Origin: Ligula intestinalis
Lineage: Eukaryota > Platyhelminthes > Cestoda > Diphyllobothriidea > Diphyllobothriidae
DNA: 64,000 nucleotides
Direction: 5' to 3'
Assembly: GCA_036362985.1 (NCBI GenBank)
Contig: JAYGXS010000010.1
Span: forward strand, 10,860,118 to 10,924,117
Below are positions 50,750-61,262 of this stretch, one piece after another. Under the pieces are notes generated by a model that worked only from the letters and a program-made list of their open reading frames with translations, did not search any database and was not told where the DNA came from. The translations under genes were made by a program, and so were the position numbers. How positions within the stretch are numbered: the stretch's first letter is position 1; the number at the start of each line of letters is the position of its first letter.

Positions 50750-51585
50750 ATATGAGGTCATCTCGGAGTTATCTGCAGGAAAGGGGAAATAGGTCGACAA
50801 TGGACAGTCTACTTTCATAGGGCCATGTTCTTAGACCTTTAACCATCGTTGTCGCTCGCCTCTGGACCTTCTCTAAGACAGTACAATCTTTGACAGTCCT
50901 TGGTCTCCATGCCTGTATAGCGAACTCCAGGTGCGGCTGAATGAAGCTTCCAAAGATTTTGAAAAGCTGCATTTTTCAAACCTATAAAGGGTCGTCTTAT
51001 CAGCTGTAACATAGATCTGGCCGACTTCGCCGTCTTTATACAGTTCAGCGTTTGTTTGAGTGAAGAAGTTATCCACAAATCAAAGTCCTTCTGACTCTCA
51101 ACTTGTTGCAGCAGAGTACCATTTCAAGAATAGACTTTCACGCAGGATGCTCTGCAACTGCTGATTTGAAGAAAGTTACATTTACTTACATTGAAATGTA
51201 TTGGCCAAAGCTTTGACCAGTCCTCCAATCTGTTCAAGTTGGCTTGTAGATGGTTTTCGTCTGCCGTACTTTGGACAACTTTCCATAGTTTGATGTCATC
51301 GGGGAACAAGTTGACTTCACAGTCTAGATACTGGACGCAGTCGTTGATGAAAACGAGGAACATTTTGGGACCTGAAACTGAGCTCTGTGGGACGCCACTC
51401 ACCACAGGTAAACCCGAGGACTGCTGGCGACCGACTTGCACTCTTTGTGACCGTCCTATCAAAAAGTGTAGGATCCATAGGAGGAGGTTCCCGCGAACGC
51501 CTGCACTGCACAGCTTAAGTAGAAGGCGTTGATGAAGGTTGGCGTCGAACACCTTTTTGAAGTCAATGTAGATCGCATGCACCAT
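50750..51585 (-). pseudogene. CR1-C reverse transcriptase, palm and thumb
   Basis: The frame from 51585 reads HAIYIDFKKVFDANLHQRLL (motif A), GRSQRVQVGRQQSSGLPVVS, GVPQSSVSGPKMFLVFIND (motif B, with QSSV for QGSV) and LFPDDIKLWKVV at 51285-51312, where the catalytic F/YADD has become FPDD. Further frames give PHLEFAIQAWRP and LEKVQRRATTMVKGLR. The motif changes would impair catalysis. Confidence 0.87.
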
Positions 51586-52222
51586 TTGCCTTCGTCACGT
51601 GCTTTGGTCCAGCTATCAAGTTAGAATAGCAGATTGGTAAGACAGAACCTACCACTGCGAAAACCATGCTGTGCATCGGACAAGAGGTGATTCTGCTCGA
51701 GGAACTGCATCGACGCCTTCTTAATGATTTTTCCATGGTTTTGCAACAAATAGAGGCAAGGCTCACCGGCCTGTAGTTATTTGCGGACGCTCGGCTTCCA
51801 ATCTTGAAAAGTGGGATGATTATCACTGTCTTCCAATCAGATGGTAGGCAGCCCGTAACAAATGACGCCTGGAAGATAAGGGCTAGTGGCTCGACCAATT
51901 CAAAAGCTAGATCCTCCAGTAGCTTGGCCGGGATTGCATCTGGGCCTGGGGAGGTCGATTCCTTCAAATTAAGAAGCTCATTCTTAACTACATCTTCGGT
52001 AAAGAGGACTGTATCAATAGATGGGATCGAATTGTCTTCATAAGTGTGGGATAGAAAACCGGGTTCAGTAATCTCAATCAACCGGAAGAACTGAGAGAGA
52101 TGGTCAGCTTTATACTTGTCCTCTGAGATTTCGGCAGCTTCAACAGTTCGCAGTAGGGGGATAGGATCCTTATTCCGCGTGCTCTGTCTTATATAACTGT
52201 GCATGACTTTGGGGTTAACCAT
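51563..52222 (-). pseudogene. CR1-C reverse transcriptase, fingers region
   Basis: A 219-codon frame encodes MVNPKVMHSYIRQSTRNKDP, LNLKESTSPGPDAIPAKLLE, FVTGCLPSDWKTVIIIPLFK and SRASANNYRPVSLASICCKT, the classic N-terminal RT blocks. A frameshift near 51700 separates it from motif A. Confidence 0.88.
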
Positions 52223-52229
52223 GGCTCAG

Positions 52230-53330
52230 TTAAACAGATCTTCTTCGAACTGCTGTCGAGCTCTGACAATGAGACGTGTGACCCGGTTCCTCTACATTTT
52301 GTACCTATTAAGCAATTCAGGTGACCTATCAATTCGGTACTTTTTAAACAGTTTTGCCTTTTTGTTAACTTCGGTTTTTAGGGATGGATTCAACCAGCGA
52401 GGCCTGTTCGTAAGTTTTCGGCGAGTGATAGGGCAGTGGCTAGAGAAGAGGTTATGGACTATCCCTTTGAACTGTTCCCAAGCTTCTTCAAGGTTGTCGG
52501 AGAGTGTGGATGCCCAGTCTATGAAACAGAGATCATGGTTCATTTGCTCGAAATCACCACGCCAAATATTAGGGCGGAGTTGTTGTGGTTCGGCAGGCAA
52601 AGAAAATACACTGTATTCCCACATGAGAACTACATGGTCCCTCTGGCCTAGTAAGGGTAAGCAATTCACAATGTCAATATTGTCGAGCGACTTAGTGAGC
52701 ACAAGGTCGAGTCAGTTCATTCGCTGGCCTTCACGAAGTCTTGTGGGAAATGTGACGTGCTGGGTGAAAAGTAGGGATTGGGTTATATTCAGGAGCTGGT
52801 GGTCGAATGCCGATTCAGGGCAATCAGCTGAGGAGGAGCTCCAGTTGATGGTAGGAGCGTTGATGTCCCCAACAAGTAAGGTATTTGGTCGCGTAGCGAG
52901 GGTTTTAAGTTCATCCAGCAATAGAGCATCGGCCTCAGAATTGTTCCTCGGTGGTCGGTAGACAGTTAAGATATCAAGGCTTTGGGAACCCGTTGCTCTT
53001 AAAGTTAACCATACCGCTTCTTCGCAAGACAGATTCGCCGTTCTTTCAGAAACATACAAACCATTCTTCACGAAGGTTGCTACGCCTCCGCCTCTTCGGG
53101 TGTCTCTGTCTTTCCAAAACAGTTGAAAGGCGGGGATTCCCATCTCGCAATTATCAATCTGGTCCTACAACCATGTTTCTGTCATCAAAATAACATCGGG
53201 AAGGAGGTCGCATACGTTGACCCTTAGTTAATCCATTTTTGAAAGTAAGCTTTGCGCATTGGTATACATAAATGTGAATTTTGAATTCTTGCGTGGTCTA
53301 TTTGCAGCTCCAGCGCAGGCTACTGGAGTA
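52230..53330 (-). pseudogene. CR1-C endonuclease and linker
   Basis: Frames read KFTFMYTNAQSLLSKMD, DVILMTETWL (catalytic TET), DTRRGGGVATFVKNGLYVSE, SLDILTVYRPPRNNSEADAL, TLLVGDINAPTINW (GDxN) and GQRDHVVLMWEYSV (DH motif), then a linker with PITRRKLTNRPRWLN. Stops at about 53230 and 53165 and one frame change near 52710 break it. It would nick target DNA. Confidence 0.88.
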
Positions 53331-53449
53331 GCTGCACGGTCATGCGAATCGGCTTGGTCAATGAGGGGGCACAATTTCTTTCGACTATCTGGTCCTTGAA
53401 GATCATGAGATTCGTTTCTCATTTGATTCTGCGCTGCCTCAATTCTAGA

Positions 53450-53885
53450 ACTAGCATGCGGTGTTTCAGCCTGTCAGCAGGAGAGTAATTCGGCTGAAAA
53501 ATAACACACCCTTTCTAGAGTACTTCAATCGAAAACGTCTTGACAGTAGAAGTTTTGCTTCTGTGTCGCTGGTTAGGACGATCTTTAGTGGTCGTGGTCT
53601 AGTCTGTTGAATTGAGGTCGGGCAAATTCCAAGACGAAATATTTTTTGATAAATGATCTCCTCAGATGGTTGCAGCAGCGCATTTTAGAGCTCTTGGAAT
53701 AACCCTTTGTCAGTCTCGCTTCTTTCACTGGGTGTTTCGGCAGAGGACTCGGGTAGTCCCTGTATTATGATGCAGTTGCCCTTGTCAGGGCCGCTGCTAT
53801 TGATTGGGGTTTTTTTGGTTATCCTCCGACTACTCAGAATCCTTAACTGTTTGATTGATTGCGGGCTTTCGGTTATCCTCCTACA
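53450..53885 (-). pseudogene. CR1-C ORF1 C-terminal part
   Basis: Minus strand: DKGNCIIIQGLPESSAETPS, LLQPSEEIIYQKIFRLGICP, RPRPLKIVLTSDTEAKLLLS and FFQPNYSPADRLKHRMLVLE in changing frames. These are the conserved blocks of the RNA-binding ORF1 proteins of CR1-like elements. The N-terminal part is missing. Confidence 0.75.
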
Positions 53886-53894
53886 ACGTTGTCT

Positions 53895-54771
53895 TGAAGG
53901 CCTTTATGAAGGCTCTTCTAATTTCCGCCCGATCGTGGTTATGCGATAAGCACCACGTTGTCGCCACTTCTGCGTTGTTAATAGATAAAGCGGAATGCAT
54001 ATTAATTTACCTGTTACAAGCTTATGTAATATTGAATTTTCAAAAGCACTCTTCGGTCTGTCAACATACGCTCCGGTGAAGCTCACCTTGGTGGTAATGC
54101 TGTCAGAAAAGAGGCCTTTGAAAACCCTATCCGCAAAGTCTTCTAAGCTGTTACCACCTAATGAAAGTAAGTGGCTTGTCTGTGAAGGCGGGTCAGAAAA
54201 ACACCATAACATATCAACTGGCGTCGGAATACTCCGTCGGAGAGGTGATACAGTAGGCCGTCGTATTCTAGCAGGTTCGATACCCGCGAGGAAATGACGG
54301 CGTCCGTGTTGGTAGGATTTGGAATGTCTGCGCCCCTTGTTTCCCTCGCCTGCAGCAGAAGCATCTGATTTTCCAGTAACTGCTTCTGACTCTTGACGAT
54401 GGAATCAGAGATACTTAGCAAGAAGGTGTTTAGGTGGTCTAAGTAGTCTAAGACCCTTTTCTCGAAACCTCGCCTGCTGTGACGGTGGCATTTAGTTCTC
54501 TGGCTGCCTACAAAGCGATGTCGTTGTAGCGCACACGCTTACCAGTTGCGGCCGAAGGCGTCGGTGACCGACACGATGGCATTATAACTGCGCTTGCAGA
54601 AGAACTGCTATGGGAGTCCTGAAACATTTTACATAACATGTCGGCAAATAAACTTCTTACTGATGAGGACAATGACGAAATGCGGACCTTTCTGCGAAGG
54701 TAATCATGCAATTTAGTGGGAGTACATTTTTCGCGACTTGATTGGCGTCGGGAGATGTTGCCGTCAGACAT
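53895..54771 (-). pseudogene. DUF4806 protein
   Basis: The upstream frame starts MSDGNISRRQSSREKCTPTK and is Ser-rich; a second has QKQLLENQMLLLQ. The third contains LLSLGGNSLEDFADRVFKGL and FSDSITTKVSFTGAYVDRPK followed by AFENSILHKLV, the pattern of DUF4806 (GG..l.d...r.mk.Lfs......nw.G...K.aF). Function of this domain is unknown; it often accompanies transposon proteins. At least two frame breaks and truncation by CR1-C at about 53890. Confidence 0.65.
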
Positions 54772-54859
54772 TACAAGTCTAAAATGAAAAGGTCGCGTTT
54801 AGCGCCTATTAAAAGACTGGTTGCTGTTAAAGCAGGAACCAGGCTAGGAAAAAGTCGCT

Positions 54860-55273
54860 TCAAATGAAATTGGAAGCTATAGTAAAGGTTTTATTTGTGA
54901 AATGGCACGTAGTACAAAAGCAAGCAAAGCATAGGAGCTTAATAAAGGCTCTAGCAAGAGCATCGCAAATGACAGCTCCCAGTTTAAACTTCAGATTTCG
55001 GTCTAACCTTTCAACAAAAAGTCCATTCCTAGACAGGAAAGACACTTCCCTAAGCAAGGGCTTACAGAATGCCTGAACATCCGACTCTTTGCCTTTACCA
55101 CAGTATATACCTACTGTGAAGATATTACCTACAAAAGGCTCCATTATTCTAGCAATAATAGGCCAAAATCACACCTACGCTTCCTTTATAAAGGCAAACC
55201 ATCTATAGATAAATAAATAACTACCTCGTTTCCTTCAATATGCACTGTGTTTGACTTACCTGTTTACTTACTC
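54860..55273 (-). pseudogene. ICDAPAR-type protein, copy 1, middle part
   Basis: From the LTR-A junction the minus frames read VVIYLSIDGLPLYKG (DGLP at about 55192-55203), then FWPIIARIMEPFVGNIFTVG and IYCGKGKESDVQAFCKPLLR, FLSRNGLFVERLDRNLKFKL and GAVICDALARAFIK (54945-54977). The conserved ICDAPAR reads ICDALAR here. Similarity ends soon after, so the C-terminal third is missing. Confidence 0.72.
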
Positions 55274-55707
55274 TATCGCAGGGGGTAAAGTGAATTAAAC
55301 CGTGCAACTGCAATCGTCAGACCATGGTTACTTAGCGCAGACGAGAAGTCGGTGAAGGCCAGAGTAGATGGAAGACTTTATTGGGTACACAACGGAAGAG
55401 GAGAATAGATGAGAGTAGATTGACTCAGGAGAGACAAGCCCGATCAGTAGGTTGACCGGGCCCAAGTGAGGTCTTAGAGTAGTCAGGCCAGAAGACAGAG
55501 AGAGGGAGATCTTTCATTGGTTAGGTCGGCCTGGAGATTTTGGGCAGAGAGGCAACTTGCGTCGGGCACGCGTGCAAGCTCCTCATTCGTCACCTCATAG
55601 ATGCGAGAACTATGATTGGCTGATCGAGACGTCGATAAAGCACATCGGTGAGCGTTTGGGAAAGTGCACTTCGACGCGAGCTAGTCAGCCAGGCACGACC
55701 CGCTACA
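55274..55707 (-). repeat. LTR-A 3' LTR
   Basis: On the minus strand it starts TGTAGCGGGTCG and ends CCCCCTGCGATA. The polypurine tract CCGAGGGGAGTAC (plus-strand 55708-55720) precedes its start. The block tgtgtacacaataaa (here with one change) includes an AATAAA signal in the sense orientation, a likely R-region poly(A) signal. Confidence 0.9.
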
Positions 55708-56416
55708 GTACTCCCCTCGGAGACCGTAACGAGGGTACTGAAAGAATCCGAGTGGAGGAAGAATAGTTAAGTTAGGTGTGAGAGATACGTACCAAGATGA
55801 GGTTGCCAGAGGCGGGTTAGTGCCGCCAGTGCAGCTTTGGAGGAGGAACGGTCATCTCGCGTCCGCATGGGCAACTGGATCTGCGGTAGGAGGAAATTTC
55901 TCGACTACGCGTGCATCGGCATGTCGTAGGAGATTGGGCATCTCAACTACGTGGGAGGGAGCCTGGTTGGCCGGGTTGAACTTCAACAGCAAATCAGTAT
56001 GCCGTATCAGTATGAGTTGAACCAGAAGAATCGTTGGCAGTAGAAGGAAGGGTGGGGATTGAGAAGGAGATCTGGGTACTGACACTCATAAGGGGACATC
56101 TTTGTTGGAATGGGAAGTAACCATGACCTGGGCTGAATGGGCTATCGGCAGTAAGTCGCGAATGACAATACCCAAATACGTAGGGACATGTCCATAAATC
56201 GCCAAATACGCAGGGAAGGCAGGCCACATCAGAAGTTGTGAGCGGTTGAAGATCTCGACCTCGCTTCACGACAGGATGTCGGTGCAGAAGGTCTCCAAAT
56301 CGCGGTCACATCAGTTGACACAGGAGACATTCAATTGAAGGCGAGGGAGGTTTTATGATGATTGAGCTCAGCCAGATCAGAAGTTGAGTGTTCATCTCAC
56401 GTCGGAAAGTCACCAA
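55708..56416 (-). other. LTR-A interior, non-coding
   Basis: No gag, pol or env similarity and no long frame. It shares blocks with the LTR-C interior at 1230-1380. The last bases before the 5' LTR (56399-56416, minus TTGGTGACTTTCCGACG) form the primer-binding site. Confidence 0.8.
56399..56416 (-). promoter_or_regulatory. LTR-A primer-binding site
   Basis: TTGGTGACTTTCCGACG directly follows the 5' LTR end GCGATA on the minus strand. It is similar to the PBS of gypsy-2 (TTGGTAACACCGAC), which supports a Ty3/gypsy helper of that lineage. Confidence 0.65.
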
Positions 56417-56850
56417 TATCGCAGGGGGTAAAGTGAATTAAACCGTGCAACTGCAATCGTCAGACCATGGTTACTTAGCGCAGACGAGAAGTCGGTGAAG
56501 GCCAGAGTAGATGGAAGACTTTATTGTGTACACAACGGAAGAGGAGAATAGATGAGAGTAGATTGACTCAGGAGAGACAAGCCCGATCAGTAGGTTGACC
56601 GGGCCCAAGTGAGGTCTTAGAGTAGTCAGGCCAGAAGACAGAGAGAGGGAGATCTTTCATTGGTTAGGTCGGCCTGGAGATTTTGGGCAGAGAGGCAACT
56701 TGCGTCGGGCACGCGTGCAAGCTCCTCATTCGTCACCTCATAGATGCGAGAACTATGATTGGCTGATCGAGACGTCGATAAAGCACATCGGTGAGCGTTT
56801 GGGAAAGTGCACTTCGACGCGAGCTAGTCAGCCAGGCACGACCCGCTACA
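56417..56850 (-). repeat. LTR-A 5' LTR
   Basis: Second copy of the 434-bp LTR, ending on the plus strand at cgctaca followed by the ACTC target duplication. Same internal layout as the 3' LTR, including the tgtgtacacaataaa block. Confidence 0.9.
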
Positions 56851-57300
56851 ACTCCATTCAGAAGTCCTAAATGAACAAACTGCCCGCTGCCCATTGCCGT
56901 CACGGGCGTCCTCTTGCTAGATCGTTCCCGAATCGTTCGCCCATCTCCCGGGAACTCCGGGCAAAACCAATGCAGGATTTTCAGCAGTTCCGTAAGTTGG
57001 CTTGTTGGTGGGTCATATTTTACTGCCCACATCTTCGGTGCTTCTCGTAGAGAAGGCTCCTCAACAGCTTGTTGCATACTTGGTCCTTCGACTGGAATAT
57101 CAAACGTAGGAAAATTCACACTGCTCGACTGCTCCATGAAGTCTGTGCTGTAATCTGACGTTCCACATGAAGAACAGCTGGATGAATCACTAAACGACGA
57201 ATCTTCCTCAGAATCAGACGTCGTTGGCAAAGCTTTCCTGTCTGCCTCCTCAACTTTACGAAGCAACGCATGATAATCGCGTTAAGCTTCTCTCCAAAGG
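56851..57300 (-). pseudogene. ICDAPAR-type protein, copy 1, N-terminal part
   Basis: The frame holds an acidic Ser-rich start (SDSEEDSSFSDSSSCSSCG), then TSQLTELLKILHWFCPEFPG, TIRERSSKRTPVTAMGSGQF and VHLGLLNGV. It stops at LTR-A and continues at 55273. The parallel region in copy 2 is LRELMDMIYPLLPELPTDSR with APMGDGEYVHVGLE. Confidence 0.72.
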
Positions 57301-57750
57301 GAAGTCCTTGATTTCGGCTTCCATATACTAAAAAAAAATGCAGAATATTATAATTTAAGCAACAAATAAAGCCACCGCATTCAGAGCCCACTTACGCGTT
57401 CAGCGGCTCACGTGCAACACGACTGAATGCCATCCAAAGTCGCCGCCAGACACAGCAGTTGAAGTAGCCAATCAACTTGCACGCATTCAGACTAAGGGGT
57501 TCTGACCCATAATTTCGCTGAAATTATAGCCAATAACATGTGAGATATTGTGTGTATGAGCTGACAGATACACAGGTCTACAAATTGCTATAAGGGACTC
57601 AGAATCCTCAGATGGGCCTCAAAAAATGGGAACGTCTGCTGGGACATACGGACTAGTAACGCTCTGTGCACAGCCAACGGGGCGCTTATGCGGGGACCGC
57701 AGAGAGAAATCCGACACTACCGGAGTGCAGGTCTCCTTAACTTTGGCTGT
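57301..57750. other. Spacer between the two T-element copies
   Basis: No gene recognised. It may hold the 5' end of copy 1; no terminal inverted repeat was identified. Confidence 0.3.
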
Positions 57751-58149
57751 GACTACCTTTTGATCTGATTTTTGCTTAATGGAAGAGCCCGACGGATTCT
57801 CTTTCGTGACAAGGCGACTTTCTTGTGTTGTAGTCGGTGGCCTCTTGCTTTAAGTATTTGGCTCTTTAGGAGGCGCGACTGGACTGCTTTGTACGGGTAT
57901 TTTGGACACCACTTGTTTGTTTCATGTGGATATGTTAAGCACACCACCCTTCATTCTACTACGGGTTGCTCTTTGTGTAGTTTCCTCCGGAATAAAAGAT
58001 CTGTGGATAAGCTCCTTCATCTCTTTGACTTCTAGTTCGAGCCGGTTAAATTTGACGACTAGCATCTGGACCAGTAATTTGCATGCAGAAACCGGCTGGT
58101 CTACTTGCGTCGACTGCGTTAAATTTAAGGCACCTTTCAAACGTGCCTT

Positions 58150-58224
58150 CGACCGCGTTGTAATGAGGGAATTGTTAGCGCGTTCGTCCTCGATGTAAGT
58201 GGTGCTGTGTTCGAATCCCGGTCG
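58150..58224 (+). ncRNA. tRNA-like sequence (SINE head)
   Basis: CGACCG at 58150-58155 pairs with CGGTCG at 58219-58224 as an acceptor-like stem. Inside are gaattgttagcgcg (A-box-like) and gtgttcgaatccc (B box). The anticodon arm is not clean. This is probably a tRNA-derived SINE or pseudogene. Confidence 0.5.
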
Positions 58225-58299
58225 CGCATCCCTCTTCTCTTCAGAAGTAGAGCATAATATGTTTGCGAAGCTTTTTACAATCAGCGAAAATAGATTTCC

Positions 58300-58993
58300 T
58301 GATCAAGGATATTGCCTTAAATTTGAGTAAAATATAATAGAACAAGGTTCCTTCGATAGAAAGTGACTTCAAAATTTGAGCAGGGTCATCGTGTTGAGAA
58401 AAATTAAGTTCCTCTTAGAATTCCAAGATGAGTCTTTTGAAACGATACAACAGCGAATTTCTTTGTAAGAAGATTGATTCAACCTTCGTAAAAGTCTGAT
58501 CTGCAATGCACGATAGAGTAACGGACTTCTAAGTCGAGAAATCAGTAGAGGCGACAATCGTCAAAATCCGAAGGGTAAAATTGTACTGACAATATCAGTG
58601 GGCCGACCGCTTACTTTGGGTTTATAGCCCTTGAGCCACAACGTCAACAACTTCTTCACTACTCTCAGGTAGACTACGTGTAGTGGGTCTAGAGGAAACG
58701 TAGTAAAAGTAAAAAGGTGAAACTCCAACAATGTTCTCGTCAAACGAGCGCTACAGGAAGTCCTCTTTAGTCCTATCTGCCTTGCCTTCCTCTGTATAAA
58801 CAACTTAACACTTATGCTTAATTTTCACTGTACATCTTTCGCACCCAAAGTAGGCATTTACATTGTTAACCTGCTTCACGAACGCCCTTGCAGGCGCGTC
58901 GCAAATTACCCCCTTCACGCTAACATGAGTCGTATGCATCGTCTCCTCGTTGACTATTCCACTAAATTGCAGGGAAGCTATCTCATGTACTAC
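58300..58993 (-). pseudogene. ICDAPAR-type protein, copy 2, remaining part
   Basis: After the stop the same frame continues VVHEIASLQFSGIVNEETMH, VSVKGVICDAPARAFVKQV (58880-58911) and VNAYFGCERCTVKIKHK (zinc pair CERC). A further frame gives FTTFPLDPLHVVYLRVVKKL and LTLWLKGYKPKVSGR, the HxVxLGVxKkLL block of this family, then a decayed end to about 58300. Stops and one frameshift. Confidence 0.72.
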
Positions 58994-59640
58994 TCATCCA
59001 CAATAGTCATGAACATTGGAGGGCTTACTGCCTCCATAGTAAATACCTGCTGGAAACATATCGGTGAGATAGGGTCGCACTACCCTGCATAAAATAGGCC
59101 ACATATGTGTGTTGGTTTTCTTACACACAGGCAGACCATCTATCACTAACTGAATATCAACTCTGTTGGCAACAGGATTTGCATTATTGCTTAAAACTCG
59201 GCCCAGTTGACGTTCTAAACCTACATGAACGTACTCACCGTCACCCATTGGGGCTACCTTAACCTTGAACAATTTCTTTACCACCGCTCTTGAGTCGGTT
59301 GGCAGTTCAGGTAACAGTGGATAAATCATATCCATTAGTTCGCGCAAATGCTTGTGCGGTATATGGTTTCGAACTGCCCATTCATGTATTAATTTAAAGT
59401 AGTCCGTGGGCGCTGATTGAGGGCTATTTTCCCTCCTAATTTCCTCGATTTCATCCTCGAAAAGAGGATCCTCTTCCTCATCACCTGTAAGAACCCAATC
59501 AGCGTCATTTACGGTTGACGAAGACTCACAGTAATAATCATTCGATTCAGGAGGCGCTTTGCTCTCAGTTCCTAAATGTTTTAGGGCACTCATGGCTTCT
59601 ATTCTCTTCGTTACGGCCTCCTCTACAGCCTGCCATTCCT
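58994..59640 (-). CDS. ICDAPAR-type protein, copy 2, N-terminal part
   Basis: An open frame extends upstream of the ATG at 59593 (RYADEEWQAVEEAVTKRIEA). It includes an acidic stretch (DEEEDPLFEDEIEEIR), YFKLIHEWAVRNHIPHKHLR, APMGDGEYVHVGLERQLGRV, VDIQLVIDGLPVCKKTNTHM, WPILCRVVRPYL and FPAGIYYGGSKPSNVHDYCG, ending in TGA (probably a conserved Asn/Trp position changed). About 215 codons without a stop. The parent family protein is longer. Confidence 0.7.
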
Positions 59641-59650
59641 CATCCGCATA

Positions 59651-60159
59651 CCTCTTAAGCCTGTGTCTTCATGTTCTCTCAGAATCCTCCTTAAACATTC
59701 GCAAAAAAGGCTTAAAATGGCAAATATTATAATAAATATTATAGGCACTAAAATTGAAAAATATTATTCAACAGCAGGCAGGTAGAGTGATTGATAGCTC
59801 GCGCGCGCACGCCGTTCACGCCAAAAAATGGCGCGTATAAGCGCGCTAACGCGCTTAAAGAGCGCAAACCAATCGGACTTCAGATTGCGTCATTTTTGTA
59901 ACCAATTAGATCGCAGCATTGTGAAAGACTAGAGATAGTTACTCATAGTCGACTAATAGTCGACAAGTTGCTACTAGGGAATATTTTGCAGAACGAAGAT
60001 AAGTCCTCCTGCAGGTGGTTGAGGGAGATGATATTGCGCAACCGAAGTATATTCTCAATCCCAACGGACTGCAAGAGCGTCCTGTAGTCCTAAATCACGA
60101 AGAAATCTAATTTCCTTAGAGGCCAAAAATGGTGGTCAGATTTGAAACACGCGCTTGTG
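59651..60159. other. No gene recognised; palindromic GC blocks
   Basis: Bases 59798-59870 are rich in gcgcgc words with short palindromes (gcgcgctaacgcgc), and 59947-59966 read gtcgactaatagtcgac. These may be terminal repeats of T-element copy 2, but I could not match them to another end. Confidence 0.35.
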
Positions 60160-60665
60160 AAGTCTTTACACATGATACATAAGACATTGGAAAGTAGCGG
60201 CTGCGTTAAAAAGGCCAAAAGGAAGAGTTTGGAACTCAGAAATGCTTTGTGGAACTATGAAGGCCGTTTTATGGCGGTCTTTAGGGTCAATTTCCCCCTG
60301 CCAGTAGCCGAAGTTGAGGTTCAGAGTAGAGAACCATGCTGCGCCGCCAAAGGTATCCAGTGTGTCATCGACACGTGGGAGAGAGAACGAGTTACGGACG
60401 GTGACTGCGTTCAAGCGGCGATAGTCGATACAGAGCCGAAGGGAGCCATCTTTCTTAGGTACGATAGCGATAGGGGAAGCCCATGGCAAGGTAGACGGCT
60501 TTATAACACCGCACTAGAGGAGTTCGTCGAGGATATTGTCAACCTCGGCCCGAAAATTATGGGGCATGCGCCTGTGGGGTTGTCGAATCGGTTTGGCGTC
60601 CCTTGTATCGATGATGTGTTGTACCAGCTGGGTACGATCCAATGTCGTTGGCGACCACGTAAAAG
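60160..60665 (-). pseudogene. Gypsy-4 reverse transcriptase fragment
   Basis: Minus strand: LDRTQLVQHIIDTRDAKPIR, RAEVDNILDELL-stop-CGVIKPS, WASPIAIVPKKDGSLRLCID, YRRLNAVTVRNSFSLPRVDD, GGAAWFSTLNLNFGYWQGEI and FQTLPFGLFNAAATFQCLM. This is the front half of a Ty3/gypsy RT with one internal TAG. The palm motif with the catalytic DD is cut off. Confidence 0.88.
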
Positions 60666-60739
60666 ACCTTTGAATGAGGTGAGTATTTCTTTTATTTGGT
60701 AATACGCAACTGCGCCAAATGTTGCGTTTGGATGAAAAA

Positions 60740-61262
60740 ACGGACTCTATAACGAACTATAATTATCTATGGCGAATGTCGAGTCAGAAATAAGAGAGTG
60801 TGTCCAAGATTCAGTGACACAGAGCACATCTGGATCAAGCTCAAATGCTACTGTTTTAAGTTCTGTCATCTTATTAACAACTGATCTTGCATTGAGTGAG
60901 ACTATACTGAGCGTATTCTTCAGATGCAGGTTACACTCATCAGTATTTATAAAAAAGGAAAACTTGGTGGCGGGAGAAACAAAAGGCGGAAAGCAAATTG
61001 GCTCTGGTCTACAGTTTGTGATGTAATTGTTATCAAATGAACGGTGCATATTGTAGAAACGCATATTAGAGGCAGATCTATAGAAAGGGCGGCTGAGGTG
61101 TGGCATGGGAAAACCAGGAGGGGGCATAAAAATAGGATTTTGAGGCATTATATCAAAATTTGACGGAAAATTTGCCTTCATAATTGCATGACTGGTTTTA
61201 AAAAACGGTTAATTTTATTAGCTGGCTGAATTATTTGGGGATGTTGATGAGGTTTGGAGATA
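60740..61262 (-). pseudogene. CR1-B (copy 2): ORF1 and endonuclease start
   Basis: Minus strand from 61262: FPISKPHQHPQIIQPANKIN, PSNFDIMPQNPIFMPPPGFP, then FFINTDECNLHLKNTLSIVS, LNARSVVNKMTELKTVAFEL and DVLCVTESWTHSLISD. These are the same blocks as 39300-39830. Truncated at about 60745 where gypsy-4 begins. At 61262 it joins CR1-D without a gap. Confidence 0.85.

Larger units (their letters stand above)
49985..53885 (-). mobile_element. CR1-C: nearly complete CR1/Rex-like non-LTR retrotransposon
   Basis: The minus strand contains ORF1 C-terminus, endonuclease, linker, RT and a C-terminal region that is tandemly duplicated. Its 5' end abuts the DUF4806 ORF remnant at about 53890. A handful of stops and frameshifts interrupt an otherwise well preserved coding order. 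Confidence 0.88.
55274..56850 (-). mobile_element. LTR-A: young non-autonomous LTR retrotransposon
   Basis: Two 434-bp LTRs (55274-55707 and 56417-56850) differ visibly at one base (gggtacac versus gtgtacac). They flank a 709-bp interior without gag or pol. The element is framed by ACTC on both sides (55270-55273 and 56851-56854). LTR ends are TGTAGC...GCGATA, so TG...TA and not the usual TG...CA. A polypurine tract and a PBS-like site adjoin the LTRs. It splits the ICDAPAR ORF. The near-identical LTRs imply very recent insertion with proteins supplied by another element. Confidence 0.93.
53895..57300 (-). mobile_element. T-element copy 1: DNA-transposon-like element with ICDAPAR-type and DUF4806 ORFs
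   Basis: Two minus-strand ORFs that are commonly linked in metazoan repeats are found here: a protein with DGLP and ICDA.AR motifs (57300-54860, split by LTR-A) and a DUF4806 protein (54771-53895). The motif order (DGLP, WPI, GIYCG, ICDAPARA, C..C) resembles Tnp2/CACTA transposases, but this similarity is inference. Terminal inverted repeats were not found. Confidence 0.68.
57751..59650 (-). mobile_element. T-element copy 2
   Basis: Second minus-strand copy of the ICDAPAR-type element, without an insertion. The N-terminal 200 codons are open, and later parts are decayed. A tRNA-like sequence lies inside the 3' part at 58150-58224. The frame 57922-58140 (NRLELEVKEMKELIHRSFIP) could belong to the second protein but is not assignable. 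Confidence 0.6.

Noticed and set aside
52203..52961. 252-codon plus-strand frame
   Set aside because: It is antisense to the CR1-C endonuclease and linker, whose conserved motifs are on the minus strand.
54255..54300. B-box-like caggttcgatacccg
   Set aside because: No A box or acceptor pairing surrounds it, and it lies in the DUF4806 coding remnant.
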